Assembly: GCA_016926955.1 (NCBI GenBank)
Contig: JAFGNN010000030.1
Location: 1-64,000, forward strand
Reading direction: 5' to 3'
Source: Spirochaetales bacterium
GTDB lineage: Bacteria > Spirochaetota > Spirochaetia > Treponematales > UBA12059
DNA length: 64,000 bases
This document shows, piece after piece, positions 10,347 through 20,135 of this stretch (its first letter is position 1; every line of letters starts with the position of its first letter). Both the position numbers and the translations under genes were made by a program. The notes beneath the pieces were generated by a model. The model did no database searches, had not been told where the DNA came from, and saw only the letters and a program-made list of their open reading frames with translations.

Positions 10347-10547
10347 GACGAGCTCCTGCTCGTCGCCGTCAGGGCGCGAAGCGCTTCATCAGTGGATCGA
10401 CGAGCTCATGCTCGTCGCCGTCAGGGCGCGAAGCACTTCATCAGTGGATCGACGAGCTCATGCTCGTCGCCGTCAGGGCGCGAAGCGCTTCATCAGTGGA
10501 TCGACGAGCTCATGCTCGTCGCCGTCAGGGCGCGAAGCGCCCTGACG
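10347..10547. repeat. Four-copy 52-bp tandem repeat with internal hairpins (last copy partial)
   Basis: Unit GACGAGCTCATGCTCGTCGCCGTCAGGGCGCGAAGCGCTTCATCAGTGGATC begins at 10347, 10399, 10451 and 10503; last copy ends in hairpin GTCAGGGCGC-GAA-GCGCCCTGAC. Confidence 0.95.
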
Positions 10548-11504
10548 CTAGATCCTGAGATCCTTCCGTTCGCCCATGCCGTAGAGGTTTTCAAGTTCCA
10601 CTTTCTCGCCGTCGCGGCTTTTGATTACTCCCTTGAACGATCCGAACGGCCCTCGGTAATCCGCGCGTCCCAGCAAAAGATCGCGGCGGAACGTGTTGGG
10701 AACCTCGGGCTTGAATTCCAGATCCACGAGCCCTTCGTAATCCTGCACGATCCATTCGCCCATGATTCCGTGCGGCCGGGTCACGCGGACGGGCGGCAAC
10801 GAAAAGACGCGCGAATTGATCCAGAGACAGTTTTCGTTGTGGCGTTCCTGGTCGCGAACCTGGTTGTCGGTCAAGTTGAAGCCGACGCGCCGACCTTTCT
10901 GGTCGAGCCCGAAGCCGCTTACCCAGTCGTAGTGCATGTTCCATGGATAGAACCCGCGATGCTCGTCCAGCATGCCGATCGCGTCGGGCCCTCCGATGGC
11001 GAAGCGCTCGTCCCCGATGGCGAGAAAGCCTTGAATAGGGCTCAGCACCTTCAAGGAGAAGATCGCGCGGTTGAGTCCGAGCGGCAGGCACACCGCCTGC
11101 GGGCCAACAGATCGAGGGGTCATCCCATATTCGAGGAACAGGTCGAACGGCGCGGAACCACGCGCGGTGGACCTCGCCCGGACGCGGGCCTTCGTGCTCG
11201 ATCGGTCCAGGTCCAACGCGATCCGCGAGTGGATCGAACGCCATTCGATGCGGGAGCGCTCCAGGGTCGTACCGAAGCGGAACGCGGATCCCGCCACTAT
11301 CCTCCGGAAGCCAAACCGTCGCCGGGCGACCTTGTCCCAACCCGCAACAAGCGCCAGAGAGAAGAACTTGGCGTCGTAAAGCGCCGCCATTCCGTAAAAG
11401 CGCTCGTTCCCGAAGTGGAGCGCCCGCCACTCCTTGAGCCGGAGATTCTTGATGAACCTCGGCACCGGATAGTGGTAGGGCCGCTCTACGTCGAGCATGT
11501 TCAC
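10548..11504 (-). CDS. DUF2804 family protein
   Basis: PYHYPVPRFIKNLRLKEWRALHFGNERFYGMAALYDAKF and PFDLFLEYGMTPRS...PIQGFLAIGDERF resemble DUF2804 proteins. Confidence 0.65.
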   Translation of the reverse strand: MNMLDVERPYHYPVPRFIKNLRLKEWRALHFGNERFYGMAALYDAKFFSLALVAGWDKVARRRFGFRRIVAGSAFRFGTTLERSRIEWRSIHSRIALDLDRSSTKARVRARSTARGSAPFDLFLEYGMTPRSVGPQAVCLPLGLNRAIFSLKVLSPIQGFLAIGDERFAIGGPDAIGMLDEHRGFYPWNMHYDWVSGFGLDQKGRRVGFNLTDNQVRDQERHNENCLWINSRVFSLPPVRVTRPHGIMGEWIVQDYEGLVDLEFKPEVPNTFRRDLLLGRADYRGPFGSFKGVIKSRDGEKVELENLYGMGERKDLRI

Positions 11505-11590
11505 TCGCGCCGGAGCGTCCCGGAATCGTCCGAATACGAAACGCCCCTCCTCAACAACCGCCTCGGGCGGATCGAGGAAATCATCGCCGC

Positions 11591-12475
11591 TCAGATCCTG
11601 CCCTCTTTGTAGAGAAGGTAGAGTACCTGCGTTCCGAGCTCGCCCTTCCCTTCCTTCTCGACCAGAGAGAACAGGCGCTCGGCGAGCTCGAGCAAGGGCA
11701 AGGGCACGTTCATGGCCTTCGCCGAGTCCAGCGCTATCCGAAGGTCCTTCAGGAAATGCTTGGCGTAAAACCCGGGAGCGAAATTCCCGTCGAGGACGCG
11801 TGGCATCATGCTGGTAAGCTGCCAGGAGCCGGCCGACCCGGAAGAAACGCTTTCGAGTACGCGTCGCGGATCAAGCCCCGCAGCCTGGGCGTACACCATC
11901 GATTCGATGGCGCCGGTCAGGTTGCCGGCGATGATGATCTGGTTCGCCATCTTCGTGTGCTGCCCCGAACCGGCAGGCCCCTGGAGGATCACGGTCTTTC
12001 CGAGCACGCGGAGCAGGGGCTCCACCTCGGCAAAGTCTTCGCGTTCTCCTCCGACCATTATGGTCAACGTCGCGTTCCTGGCGCCGAGGTCGCCGCCCGA
12101 CACGGGGGCGTCCAGGGCACGCAGCCCCGCGGCGCGGGCGGCCTCGTGGATGCGGCGCGCGAGGTCGGGACGGCTCGTGGTCGTATCCACAAGCAAAAGG
12201 CCCTTGCGGCCATTGGCGATCAGTCCGTCAGAACCGAAGTAGATCTCTTCGACATCCTTCGGGTACCCGACCATGGTGAAGACGACGTCGCACTCGCGGG
12301 CGAGCTCCGCGGGGGTCTCGTGCCAGCAGGCTCCCGCTTCGATGACGGATTTGGCCTTCTCGCGGGTCCGTGTGAAGACATGCAGTGAGGCACCGGCGGA
12401 AATAAGGTGGCCGGCCATGGGACCGCCCATCACGCCGAGACCGACAAAGCCGATTCTGGCTCCCTTGGGTTCCAT
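11591..12475 (-). CDS. NAD(P)-dependent beta-hydroxyacid dehydrogenase (3-hydroxyisobutyrate dehydrogenase/GarR-like)
   Basis: IGFVGLGVMGGPMAGHLISAG, APVSGGDLGARNATLTIMVGG, GSGQHTKMANQI, FAPGFYAKHFLKDLRIAL. Confidence 0.9.
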   Translation of the reverse strand: MEPKGARIGFVGLGVMGGPMAGHLISAGASLHVFTRTREKAKSVIEAGACWHETPAELARECDVVFTMVGYPKDVEEIYFGSDGLIANGRKGLLLVDTTTSRPDLARRIHEAARAAGLRALDAPVSGGDLGARNATLTIMVGGEREDFAEVEPLLRVLGKTVILQGPAGSGQHTKMANQIIIAGNLTGAIESMVYAQAAGLDPRRVLESVSSGSAGSWQLTSMMPRVLDGNFAPGFYAKHFLKDLRIALDSAKAMNVPLPLLELAERLFSLVEKEGKGELGTQVLYLLYKEGRI

Positions 12476-12665
12476 TTGTCCTCCTCGTCGCAAGCTCGGC
12501 CAGATTACCACTTCAAGGCGTCCTGTTCAAGTTTGGAGATCCTGCCCGCCCGCGACGTACTCGAGTTAAAACCAAGCAATGGCGAACGCTTGTTCATTGA
12601 TATTTTCCGACATGATGCCTATATTTAGTTGAAGGAGCGTTCATCATGCCCTTATCGGATCTTCC

Positions 12666-13745
12666 ATGAAAAATCGCGTCGCTTTCGGGAAGCTCGGGAC
12701 CGGGGTTGTGCTGCTGGTCATTCTGGCAGCTTCGATCGGCGCCCGGATCGCTGCGGCGCTCGCGGAGCAGGCGCCACCGGAACAGACGGCGATGCCGGTT
12801 CGGGTCACGAGACCGTCCAGCGAGCCCTTGGTCAAGGAACTGCGGTTAAACGCCTTCCTCGAGAGCGAAAGCATGGTAACGGTTTTACCGCTCGTTTCCG
12901 GCATACTGCAGGACCTGTCGGTCGACATCGGCCAACGGGTCTCCAAGGGCCAGGTCGTTGCCAGAATCGATGCGGCCCGATACGACCTGCAGCTCCGGCA
13001 AGCCGAGGCGGCCTGGCTTTCGACCAAGGGAACGTTCGAGCGAGTCGAGCAGCTCTACAAGGCCGGCGCGGCAAGTCAGCAATCCTACGACCAGGCTCGC
13101 GGGCAGTACGACGCGTATCGTTCCCAGTACGAACTGGCGCTGCTGCAACTCGAATACGCGACGGTGCGAAGCCCGATCGACGGCGTCGTCCTTGTTCGGC
13201 ACATGGCCATCGGCTCGATCGCCGCGCCGGAACGTCCCCTGCTCACCATCGGCGACCTATCCCGCCTTGTGGTGAGAGCCCGGGTGCCCGAGCGATACTA
13301 CGCGGAGTTCGTCAAACCGGGCAACGTCGTTGAAACCCGGATCGAACAGGTCGGGGGGGGCTCCTTCGCGGCGTCGCTCAGCTCGGTCACCCCCTTCATT
13401 TCACCCGAGAATCGAACCTTCGAAGCGACCTGCGACCTCGTCGAGGGTCTTGATTCGTTGCGCCCCGGCATGTCAGCCGTCGCTGTCTTCACCCTCGCCA
13501 GACGGGAAGGCGCCTGGTCCCTTCCTTTCGACGCCCTGGTCGGCGAGTCCGGTCTCTGGTACGTGGAAACGGACGCAAAGGGGAACGACCTGGCACGCGA
13601 ACTCTCGCGGGAACCCGGCTTCTCGACCGACGAACGATTCGAAGTGCCGGCATCCCTTTCAGGACTCCGGTTCATCGTGGAAGGGCAGCACTTCCTGAAA
13701 GACGGCGCGGCCGTCAGGATAGTCGGCGAACGGGCTTCCCCATGA
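12666..13745 (+). CDS. RND efflux periplasmic adaptor (HlyD/MFP family)
   Basis: VLPLVSGILQDLSVDIGQRVSKGQVVARIDAARYDLQLRQAEA, ATVRSPIDGVVLVRHMAIGSIAAPERPLLTIGDLSRLVV. Confidence 0.92.
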   Translation: MKNRVAFGKLGTGVVLLVILAASIGARIAAALAEQAPPEQTAMPVRVTRPSSEPLVKELRLNAFLESESMVTVLPLVSGILQDLSVDIGQRVSKGQVVARIDAARYDLQLRQAEAAWLSTKGTFERVEQLYKAGAASQQSYDQARGQYDAYRSQYELALLQLEYATVRSPIDGVVLVRHMAIGSIAAPERPLLTIGDLSRLVVRARVPERYYAEFVKPGNVVETRIEQVGGGSFAASLSSVTPFISPENRTFEATCDLVEGLDSLRPGMSAVAVFTLARREGAWSLPFDALVGESGLWYVETDAKGNDLARELSREPGFSTDERFEVPASLSGLRFIVEGQHFLKDGAAVRIVGERASP

Positions 13746-16700
13746 AGCTGGCTGACTTCTCGATCCGTCACCCGGCGGTGGTCGGAATGGTCCTGATCGC
13801 CTCGGTCGTCTTCGCCAGCCTTTCCTTCCTCTCGATGAACAGGGAGATGATTCCTCCGGTCGGGCTTCCCCAAGCGACCGTTCTGGCCACCTATCCGGGA
13901 GCCGATGCCCGAGAGATCGAACGCACCGTCACTCGCCCGATCGAAAACCAACTCTCCTCGCTCGCCGGGGTCTCCTCACTCTCCTCGACCAGCAAGGATT
14001 CGTATGCGCTCGTGGGCATGGAATTTCGCGAAGGCGTCGACGTCTACGATAAACTGCCGCAGATCCGGGAACTGCTCAACGGAATCGTCGGCTCGTTGCC
14101 CGACGGACTGTCGGGCCCGCCCGAGATCATAGTGAGCGAAGCGTCGGGACTGCTCCCGGTATTTTCCGCACTGCTCGATTCCGGCATCGACCCCGTGACC
14201 CTCGCCAAACGCATCGAGGACGACCTGATCCCCCGCCTGGCCAGGATCGGAGGAGTGTCAAAGGTCAACATCCGCGGCGGCGCGACTCGGCGCGTGCGCG
14301 TGGACCTCGATCTTCCGAGGCTCGAAGCGCGGGGGATTTCACCGATAGCCGTTTACGAATCAATGCGCCACGCCAACGTCAACATTCCCGCGGGTCTCGC
14401 GGACTGGCGCGGCTCCCGCCTTTCCCTCACCAGCCGCGGCGCCTTCTCCAGCCTCGATGAGGCAGGCGGCGTGGTGGTCGGATTCAGGGATGGAGCGTCG
14501 ATCTATCTCCGTGATGTCGCCGAAATCCGCTACGAGGTGACGCCGCCCGATTTCCGCGTGCGATCGGGCGGGAAAGACCTTGTCGTGGTCGACGTGCTCA
14601 AGCGGGAAGATGGAAACACCGTCGACATCGTCGCCGCCGCCAGGAGGGAGTTGGACGCGTTCACGGAACGCCTCGGCGGATCGGCGGAATGGCGAACTAT
14701 CTCCGATCAGGGCGAAACCACCGACGCCGCGCTCGCCGTGGTGATGAACAGCGCCGCCATGGGCATCTTGCTCGCCGTCCTTGTCATCTTCCTGTTCCTG
14801 CACGACTGGCGCGTCACCTTGATAATCGGCGCAAGCATCCCGCTATCCATCCTCCTCACGGTTATCGGCATGAAGCTTTCGGGACAGACCCTGAACCTTC
14901 TTTCGCTCTCCGGCATCACCGTCGCCATCGGCATGATCGTGGACGCATCCATAGTCGTGCTTGAAAATTCCTGGGGCTGGTACATCCGGATCGGCGATCG
15001 CAAGCTGGCCGCCAGCAAGGGTGCCGGCGAAGTCGGGTCGGCGGTATTGGCCAGCACCATCACGTCTATCGCCGTTTTCGCCCCGCTCGCCTTCCTGGGC
15101 GGGATCATCGGCATCATCATGAAGGACTTGTCGCTCACCATCGTGTACGCGCTTTCGTCCTCCGCCCTGGTAGCGCTCGTGGTCGTTCCGTTCCTCTTCA
15201 CCAAATTGTTGCGTGAAGGCGGTCCCTCCGCGAAACCGCCCGCGATCCGTCGAATCGAGGATGCGATCGACCGAGGCTACCGTCAGATCGAGCGCGCCTA
15301 CGGACGCATGCTCGGAATCGCCCTCCGCGAGAAGCGCCTGACCCTTTTATCCGCCCTGACGGTTTTCGCGGCGAGCGTCCTTCTGCTCGGAACCCTGGAG
15401 GTTTCCTTCCTGCCGCCCACCGATACGAGCGAGTTCGAGCTCCACGTCCGAATGCCGTCGGGCTATTCGCTGGACCGCAGTACCGCCAAGATGGACGAAA
15501 TCGAAACCATGGTATCAACGCTGGTTCCCGAGATCGAAGCAGCGGCCTACTACGTCGGAGTGTCGAGCGCTCTCGCGATCGCCGGATCACCTGACCAAGG
15601 CTTCGGCCGCATCCGCCTGGCGCCGACCGGTTCGCGCGAGCGCTCGGTCCACGAGATCATCATCGCAACCCGGGAAGCGATCGAACGCGAAATCCCGGAC
15701 GCCGAGGTGGCGGTCCTGAACGGCGGATTCGACTCCTTGCTCGCCTTGGCCACAGGCGGGCAAGGCTTCCGACTTGCTTTCGTAGGCTCCGACATCGATC
15801 GCACCGCGCAGGCGGCGGCGGCGGCGGAGGTCCTGCTTTCCCGTGATCCGGATGTCATCGAGACCGAGCTTTCGGTGGACCTGTCCCGCAGGCAGCTCTA
15901 CGCGGATTTCTCGCAACGCGCGATGGCGGCGCTCGGCATCACGCCGTACGAAGCCGGCTTGACCGCACGGCTGCTTTTCACCGGCATGAAGGCGGGCGAA
16001 TACAGCAGCCCCGACGGCGAGCTCCCCATCGTCGTAAGCTCATCCCTGGCGGACAGTCCCTTGCCGTCCGATACCCTCGACCGGATATCGCTCGTAACCC
16101 AGGACGGTCGCGTCGTGCGCTTCGCCGCCTTCTCGGAGCTGGCTGACGAGGCCGGCGTATCGAGCATCTCGAAAAAGAACCGCGCGGTCACCGTGGTTCT
16201 GACCGGTTACCTTTCCGGCGAAGACCAGTCCGGGGTCGCGAGCCGCATGGGAAAGGCCCTCGAAACCCTTGACCTGCCCCCCGGGGTGAGCATCGAGAAG
16301 ACCGGCACCAGCGAGCTCATAGACGATTCCCTTTCGAGTCTTTCACTTGTTCTGGCGATCAGCATCTTCCTCGTCTACGCCGTCATGGTCATCCAGTTCG
16401 AACGCTACGTCCAACCCCTGCTCATCATGATCTCGGTACCCTTCATCCTTATCGGCGTGGTCGGCGGCCTCCTGGTCTTCGGATCGGCGCTATCGATAAT
16501 CGCAATGCTGGGCCTGATAACCCTCGGCGGGACGGTCGTGAACAACGCCATCGTCATGGTCGATTACACCAACCTGCTCCGCCGCCGTGACGCCAAGGAA
16601 CTTCACGCCGCGACCATCGAAGGCGCGATGAGTCGTCTCAAGCCTATCCTCATGACCACACTCACCACCATCGTCGGCGTCATGCCGATGGCCTTCGCGC

Positions 16701-16849
16701 GCGGCGACGGTTCGGAAGTTTACGCCCCGCTCGGCCAGGCCATCCTCGGCGGACTCGCGACAAGCACGCTCATCACCCTCTTCGTCGTCCCGGTCCTGTA
16801 CGAGCTGCTCGAACGAAGAATGGCAAGCCTCAAGGAGTTGACCCCATGA
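13742..16849 (+). CDS. RND efflux transporter permease (AcrB/HAE1 family)
   Basis: MKLADFSIRHPAVVGMVLIASVV, PGADAREIERTVTRPIENQLSSLAGV, GMIVDASIVVLENSW, GTVVNNAIVMVDYTNLLRRR; 4-nt ATGA overlap with the adaptor. Confidence 0.95.
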   Translation: MKLADFSIRHPAVVGMVLIASVVFASLSFLSMNREMIPPVGLPQATVLATYPGADAREIERTVTRPIENQLSSLAGVSSLSSTSKDSYALVGMEFREGVDVYDKLPQIRELLNGIVGSLPDGLSGPPEIIVSEASGLLPVFSALLDSGIDPVTLAKRIEDDLIPRLARIGGVSKVNIRGGATRRVRVDLDLPRLEARGISPIAVYESMRHANVNIPAGLADWRGSRLSLTSRGAFSSLDEAGGVVVGFRDGASIYLRDVAEIRYEVTPPDFRVRSGGKDLVVVDVLKREDGNTVDIVAAARRELDAFTERLGGSAEWRTISDQGETTDAALAVVMNSAAMGILLAVLVIFLFLHDWRVTLIIGASIPLSILLTVIGMKLSGQTLNLLSLSGITVAIGMIVDASIVVLENSWGWYIRIGDRKLAASKGAGEVGSAVLASTITSIAVFAPLAFLGGIIGIIMKDLSLTIVYALSSSALVALVVVPFLFTKLLREGGPSAKPPAIRRIEDAIDRGYRQIERAYGRMLGIALREKRLTLLSALTVFAASVLLLGTLEVSFLPPTDTSEFELHVRMPSGYSLDRSTAKMDEIETMVSTLVPEIEAAAYYVGVSSALAIAGSPDQGFGRIRLAPTGSRERSVHEIIIATREAIEREIPDAEVAVLNGGFDSLLALATGGQGFRLAFVGSDIDRTAQAAAAAEVLLSRDPDVIETELSVDLSRRQLYADFSQRAMAALGITPYEAGLTARLLFTGMKAGEYSSPDGELPIVVSSSLADSPLPSDTLDRISLVTQDGRVVRFAAFSELADEAGVSSISKKNRAVTVVLTGYLSGEDQSGVASRMGKALETLDLPPGVSIEKTGTSELIDDSLSSLSLVLAISIFLVYAVMVIQFERYVQPLLIMISVPFILIGVVGGLLVFGSALSIIAMLGLITLGGTVVNNAIVMVDYTNLLRRRDAKELHAATIEGAMSRLKPILMTTLTTIVGVMPMAFARGDGSEVYAPLGQAILGGLATSTLITLFVVPVLYELLERRMASLKELTP

Positions 16850-18132
16850 AACCCCGAACAACGATACTCCCGGCACTCGCCGCGGCGTCACTCATCCTTG
16901 CTTCGTGTTCTTCTGTCTTCACCGCGTCGCTGTCCGGTCGCCTGGTCGACAGGGAAATCCATGAAGCCGATGACGGTCGCGATGCCTCAATCGCCGAGGC
17001 CACGGTTTACCTTTATATGGAAGAAAGCGAACGCGCCGCCGATCTGTCCGCCTGGGATGGTACGGATGCGACGTTGCCCGATGGTCCGGGTAATGGTTTC
17101 AAGTGGTTCGCGTGCACGACTTCAGGCGTCGAGGGCGACTTCCAATTCACCGGCATCATTTGGGAGAACCTCTTTCCCGAATTCGGCAAGACGGCGGATC
17201 GCAAGGAAGTTTTCCTGCTCTTCCACCACCCTCGATACGGATTGGTCCCGAACGCCGTTCCCGTCTACGTACTCTCCGATTCCACCTATCGCGCCGGCAT
17301 AATACGGTTGGAAGACCGCTACAATACACGAGTCCTGAGCGGACGCCTCGTGGACTGGCAGGACGGAAAAGGAATCGACGGCAGGTCCGTCGCGGTTTAC
17401 GTGCCCGAGGAGTGGACATACTCCGAGCCCGCGAGCATCGATCCCGCATCGATCCGCTGGAAGACCATGCCTAGCCATACCTCGACCACCATGGATGGAG
17501 GCTACTGGAGCGTGGAGATTTCTTTCCCGCGGATGCCGGCGGTAGGCGCAGACGGCGGCATCGCGCCGGTTCGCGTGGCATTTCCTGGCGATACGCATCG
17601 GGCGAATCCGGACGCGACAATCCAGACGGAAGGAGCCGTTGTATCCGGAACAGTCGACCTTGACCGTGACGGACGGACCTATGTCTCGGGCGACGACTTC
17701 GATGACGCGGCTCTCGAACTCGAAGTGGCCAAGGAGGATCCAGATGCACCCGCTCCGTACACGACCGGAACCGTGGTCCTGCAACGCTGGCGCTTCTCAA
17801 AGCAGCTCGCCGGGCGCGTAAAGGACGCGAGCGAAGCCGCGTTCGTAAACGGACGGACAGTTTCCATCCTTTTCGTCTACTCCACGACTTCATTCACCGA
17901 TACCACCGCGCCCATCCAAAGCGGCGATATTGCTCTCGACGGCCGTTTCGATTTCGGGACGCTCGCCTGGACACTTGACGACGACATTGACCCCGCCGCG
18001 TCAGAGGCCGACCGAAAGGCCGGCAGACTGCCTGTTTCCTTGACCGTCAACGGCTCTGTCCCCGATTCAGGCGCGCCGAATTTCTTGGACCTGGCGGGTG
18101 GCGATACCTTCCTCGAGCTCGTCGTGCCATGA
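16846..18132 (+). CDS. Predicted lipoprotein of unknown function, within the RND operon
   Basis: Lipobox-like LAAASLILASCSSVF; ATGA overlaps with genes on both sides. Confidence 0.8.
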   Translation: MKPRTTILPALAAASLILASCSSVFTASLSGRLVDREIHEADDGRDASIAEATVYLYMEESERAADLSAWDGTDATLPDGPGNGFKWFACTTSGVEGDFQFTGIIWENLFPEFGKTADRKEVFLLFHHPRYGLVPNAVPVYVLSDSTYRAGIIRLEDRYNTRVLSGRLVDWQDGKGIDGRSVAVYVPEEWTYSEPASIDPASIRWKTMPSHTSTTMDGGYWSVEISFPRMPAVGADGGIAPVRVAFPGDTHRANPDATIQTEGAVVSGTVDLDRDGRTYVSGDDFDDAALELEVAKEDPDAPAPYTTGTVVLQRWRFSKQLAGRVKDASEAAFVNGRTVSILFVYSTTSFTDTTAPIQSGDIALDGRFDFGTLAWTLDDDIDPAASEADRKAGRLPVSLTVNGSVPDSGAPNFLDLAGGDTFLELVVP

Positions 18133-19619
18133 ACCGATCATCGATGCTGATTGCCCTGCTTTGTTCCGTGCTCGTCCCCGCCGTCGCCAGAGGCCAAACA
18201 CCGCCTGCGACCCTGGAATCGGAAGCGTTCGCTCGTGCAGCGGCTCTCATCGAAGCGGCGCGCTTCACTGAGCCGTTCTTCCCGGCCACGCTGACGACGC
18301 CCTCCCCAAGCGATGACGCCGCCGCGCCTTGGACCGCGACCGAACTCGCCGCGCGGGCCGATGAGTTCAACCCGTCTCTCGCCGCGGCGCGCGCAGGCCA
18401 TCTGTCGAGCTCAGCCGATCTCGCGCTCGCCCGCTCATCACGTCTTCCGCGCCTCGACGCGAGCGTCTCCGCAACCTTGATCGGTAATCCTGTCGGCCCC
18501 GTCTCCATCGGCGCCGGGTCGCTCGGCGACTACGCGGGCACCCCCTTCCCCGCAGAGGACATCCAAATCTACGACGGGCAGGAAGCATCCTGGTATGTCT
18601 TCAAGCTGACGGGCGAGCAGCCGCTCATCACCTGGGGTAAGATTCCCGCCGCGATCGACATGGCGCGCGCGAGCGTGAACGCCGCCACCCTGCAGTATGA
18701 AAAGACGCGCAGGGAAGCACGTCTTGAGCTCGGCGGTACGCTCGACGCGCTTTCGGTAGTCGCGGAGCTTTCGAAGGTCCTCGATGCCCAGGCGGCAATC
18801 GTCGACCGCCTCGTCTTCATCAGCGAGCTCAGCGCGGAGGCGGGCTTCATCACGAGCGCCGAACTGCTCGAGGCGCGGATAGCGGCGAAGGAATCGGACG
18901 CGGCCCGGGCGGAGCTCGCGAACCGCCGCGAAGGGCTTCTCCAGCGAATCCGCTCGCTCTGCGATCTGCCCGATCTTAACCTGGAGGACATCGTGTTGCC
19001 CGAGCCTGGCGCAGGCGTGCCGCGCTTCGACACGGCCGGCTTGATGGCCATGGCCAGGATAGGCTCGGTGGACCTTGGACTCGTCGCGGCGCTCGAAGAC
19101 GCCCGAAGCGCGGCCCGCGATCTGGCCGCCGCAAAGAAGCCCTGGCTCCCGGATCTCGGGCTTCGCGTCGAGCTATCCTACCAGGGAGCCCGCTTCCCCT
19201 TTCTCGAGACCGACTGGTTCCGCCAAGACGACTGGAACCTCAACATAAGCTTCGGCACGTCTTCGAGGATTTTCGACGGCGGCGAATCCAGGGCCAGGCT
19301 CGCCAAAGCCGACGCCGAGCTGGCCGAAGCGGCCGCGCGGGCGGAAGAAGCCCGTCTCGGCGTTGACGGTTTCATCCGGACGGGAAACCTCGAGCTGGAG
19401 CTTGCGCGGTCCCGACTCGAGTACGATGCCCTCAAGCTTTCGGGCCACCGCGAAACGGTGAGGAATTTAGGCGCGGAGCTGATGGCCGGCGCCGGTCTCG
19501 AAACGAGCTGGCTTCGCTCATTGCTCGACATGCTGAGCACCGTTGGCGAAGGATGGCAACGGCTCGCCGAATATCGATCCGCGCTCTGGAAACTGGAAGC
19601 TTTGCTGCCGAATCCGTAG
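18129..19619 (+). CDS. TolC-family outer membrane efflux protein
   Basis: Signal peptide, long coiled-coil regions (ELAARADEFNPSLAAARAGHLSSSADLALARSSRLPRLDAS), last gene of the RND operon. Confidence 0.85.
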   Translation: MNRSSMLIALLCSVLVPAVARGQTPPATLESEAFARAAALIEAARFTEPFFPATLTTPSPSDDAAAPWTATELAARADEFNPSLAAARAGHLSSSADLALARSSRLPRLDASVSATLIGNPVGPVSIGAGSLGDYAGTPFPAEDIQIYDGQEASWYVFKLTGEQPLITWGKIPAAIDMARASVNAATLQYEKTRREARLELGGTLDALSVVAELSKVLDAQAAIVDRLVFISELSAEAGFITSAELLEARIAAKESDAARAELANRREGLLQRIRSLCDLPDLNLEDIVLPEPGAGVPRFDTAGLMAMARIGSVDLGLVAALEDARSAARDLAAAKKPWLPDLGLRVELSYQGARFPFLETDWFRQDDWNLNISFGTSSRIFDGGESRARLAKADAELAEAAARAEEARLGVDGFIRTGNLELELARSRLEYDALKLSGHRETVRNLGAELMAGAGLETSWLRSLLDMLSTVGEGWQRLAEYRSALWKLEALLPNP

Positions 19620-19820
19620 TCGACCGAGCCGACGCGAGAGTCGGTTCGTGTCCTCATACGCGCACAAACGGGGACATAGCTCTCGACCCGGGAGCCCGAA
19701 AGGCGTCAGAGCACGTGCCTTCTCTAAGCCCCGCGGGGACAGAGCACTTTCCTTCCTTTAGTCCCGCGGGGACAGAGCTCTTGCCTTCCCCGCGTCCCTC
19801 GCGCTATCGTGATTGCATAT

Positions 19821-20098
19821 CCTCGGGTGCCCCGACCCGCGCGTTGCGCGGCATGGGGTGAAAAGGGAAAACGGTGAGCGCCGTCAGGCGCCACGACCGG
19901 ATCGTCGGCCTCGCGCCGCGACCGCTCGTGGCCTTCCGCGCGAATCCGTTGCAGCCCCCGCTACTGTGAGCGGCGACAAGCAGGAACGAGACCACTGGAC
20001 CCTTCGCGGTCCGGGAAGGGTTCCTGCGGGATTTCATGGGAATACGCTCGACGCTATCCCGGGAAGTCCGCGCCGCGAGCCAGGAGACCTGCCCGTGG
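19821..20098 (+). ncRNA. Cobalamin riboswitch
   Basis: GGTGCCCC...GGGGTGAAAAGGGAAAACGGTG, B12 box GCAGCCCCCGCTACTGTGAGCGG, and GGGAAGTCCGCGCCGCGAGCCAGGAGACCTGCC, upstream of the BtuF-like gene. Confidence 0.95.
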
Positions 20099-20135
20099 AA
20101 GCGTTTTCCAACTCTTCGGAGGGAGGAGGAGGACC

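Noticed and set aside
10347-10547. CRISPR array
   Set aside because: Units are directly tandem with no variable spacers and no cas genes nearby.
10392-11612. 406-aa plus-strand ORF starting in the 52-bp repeats
   Set aside because: It reads through the tandem repeats (repeating HARRRQGAKHFISGSTSSCSSPSGREALHQW) and then antisense through the DUF2804 gene.
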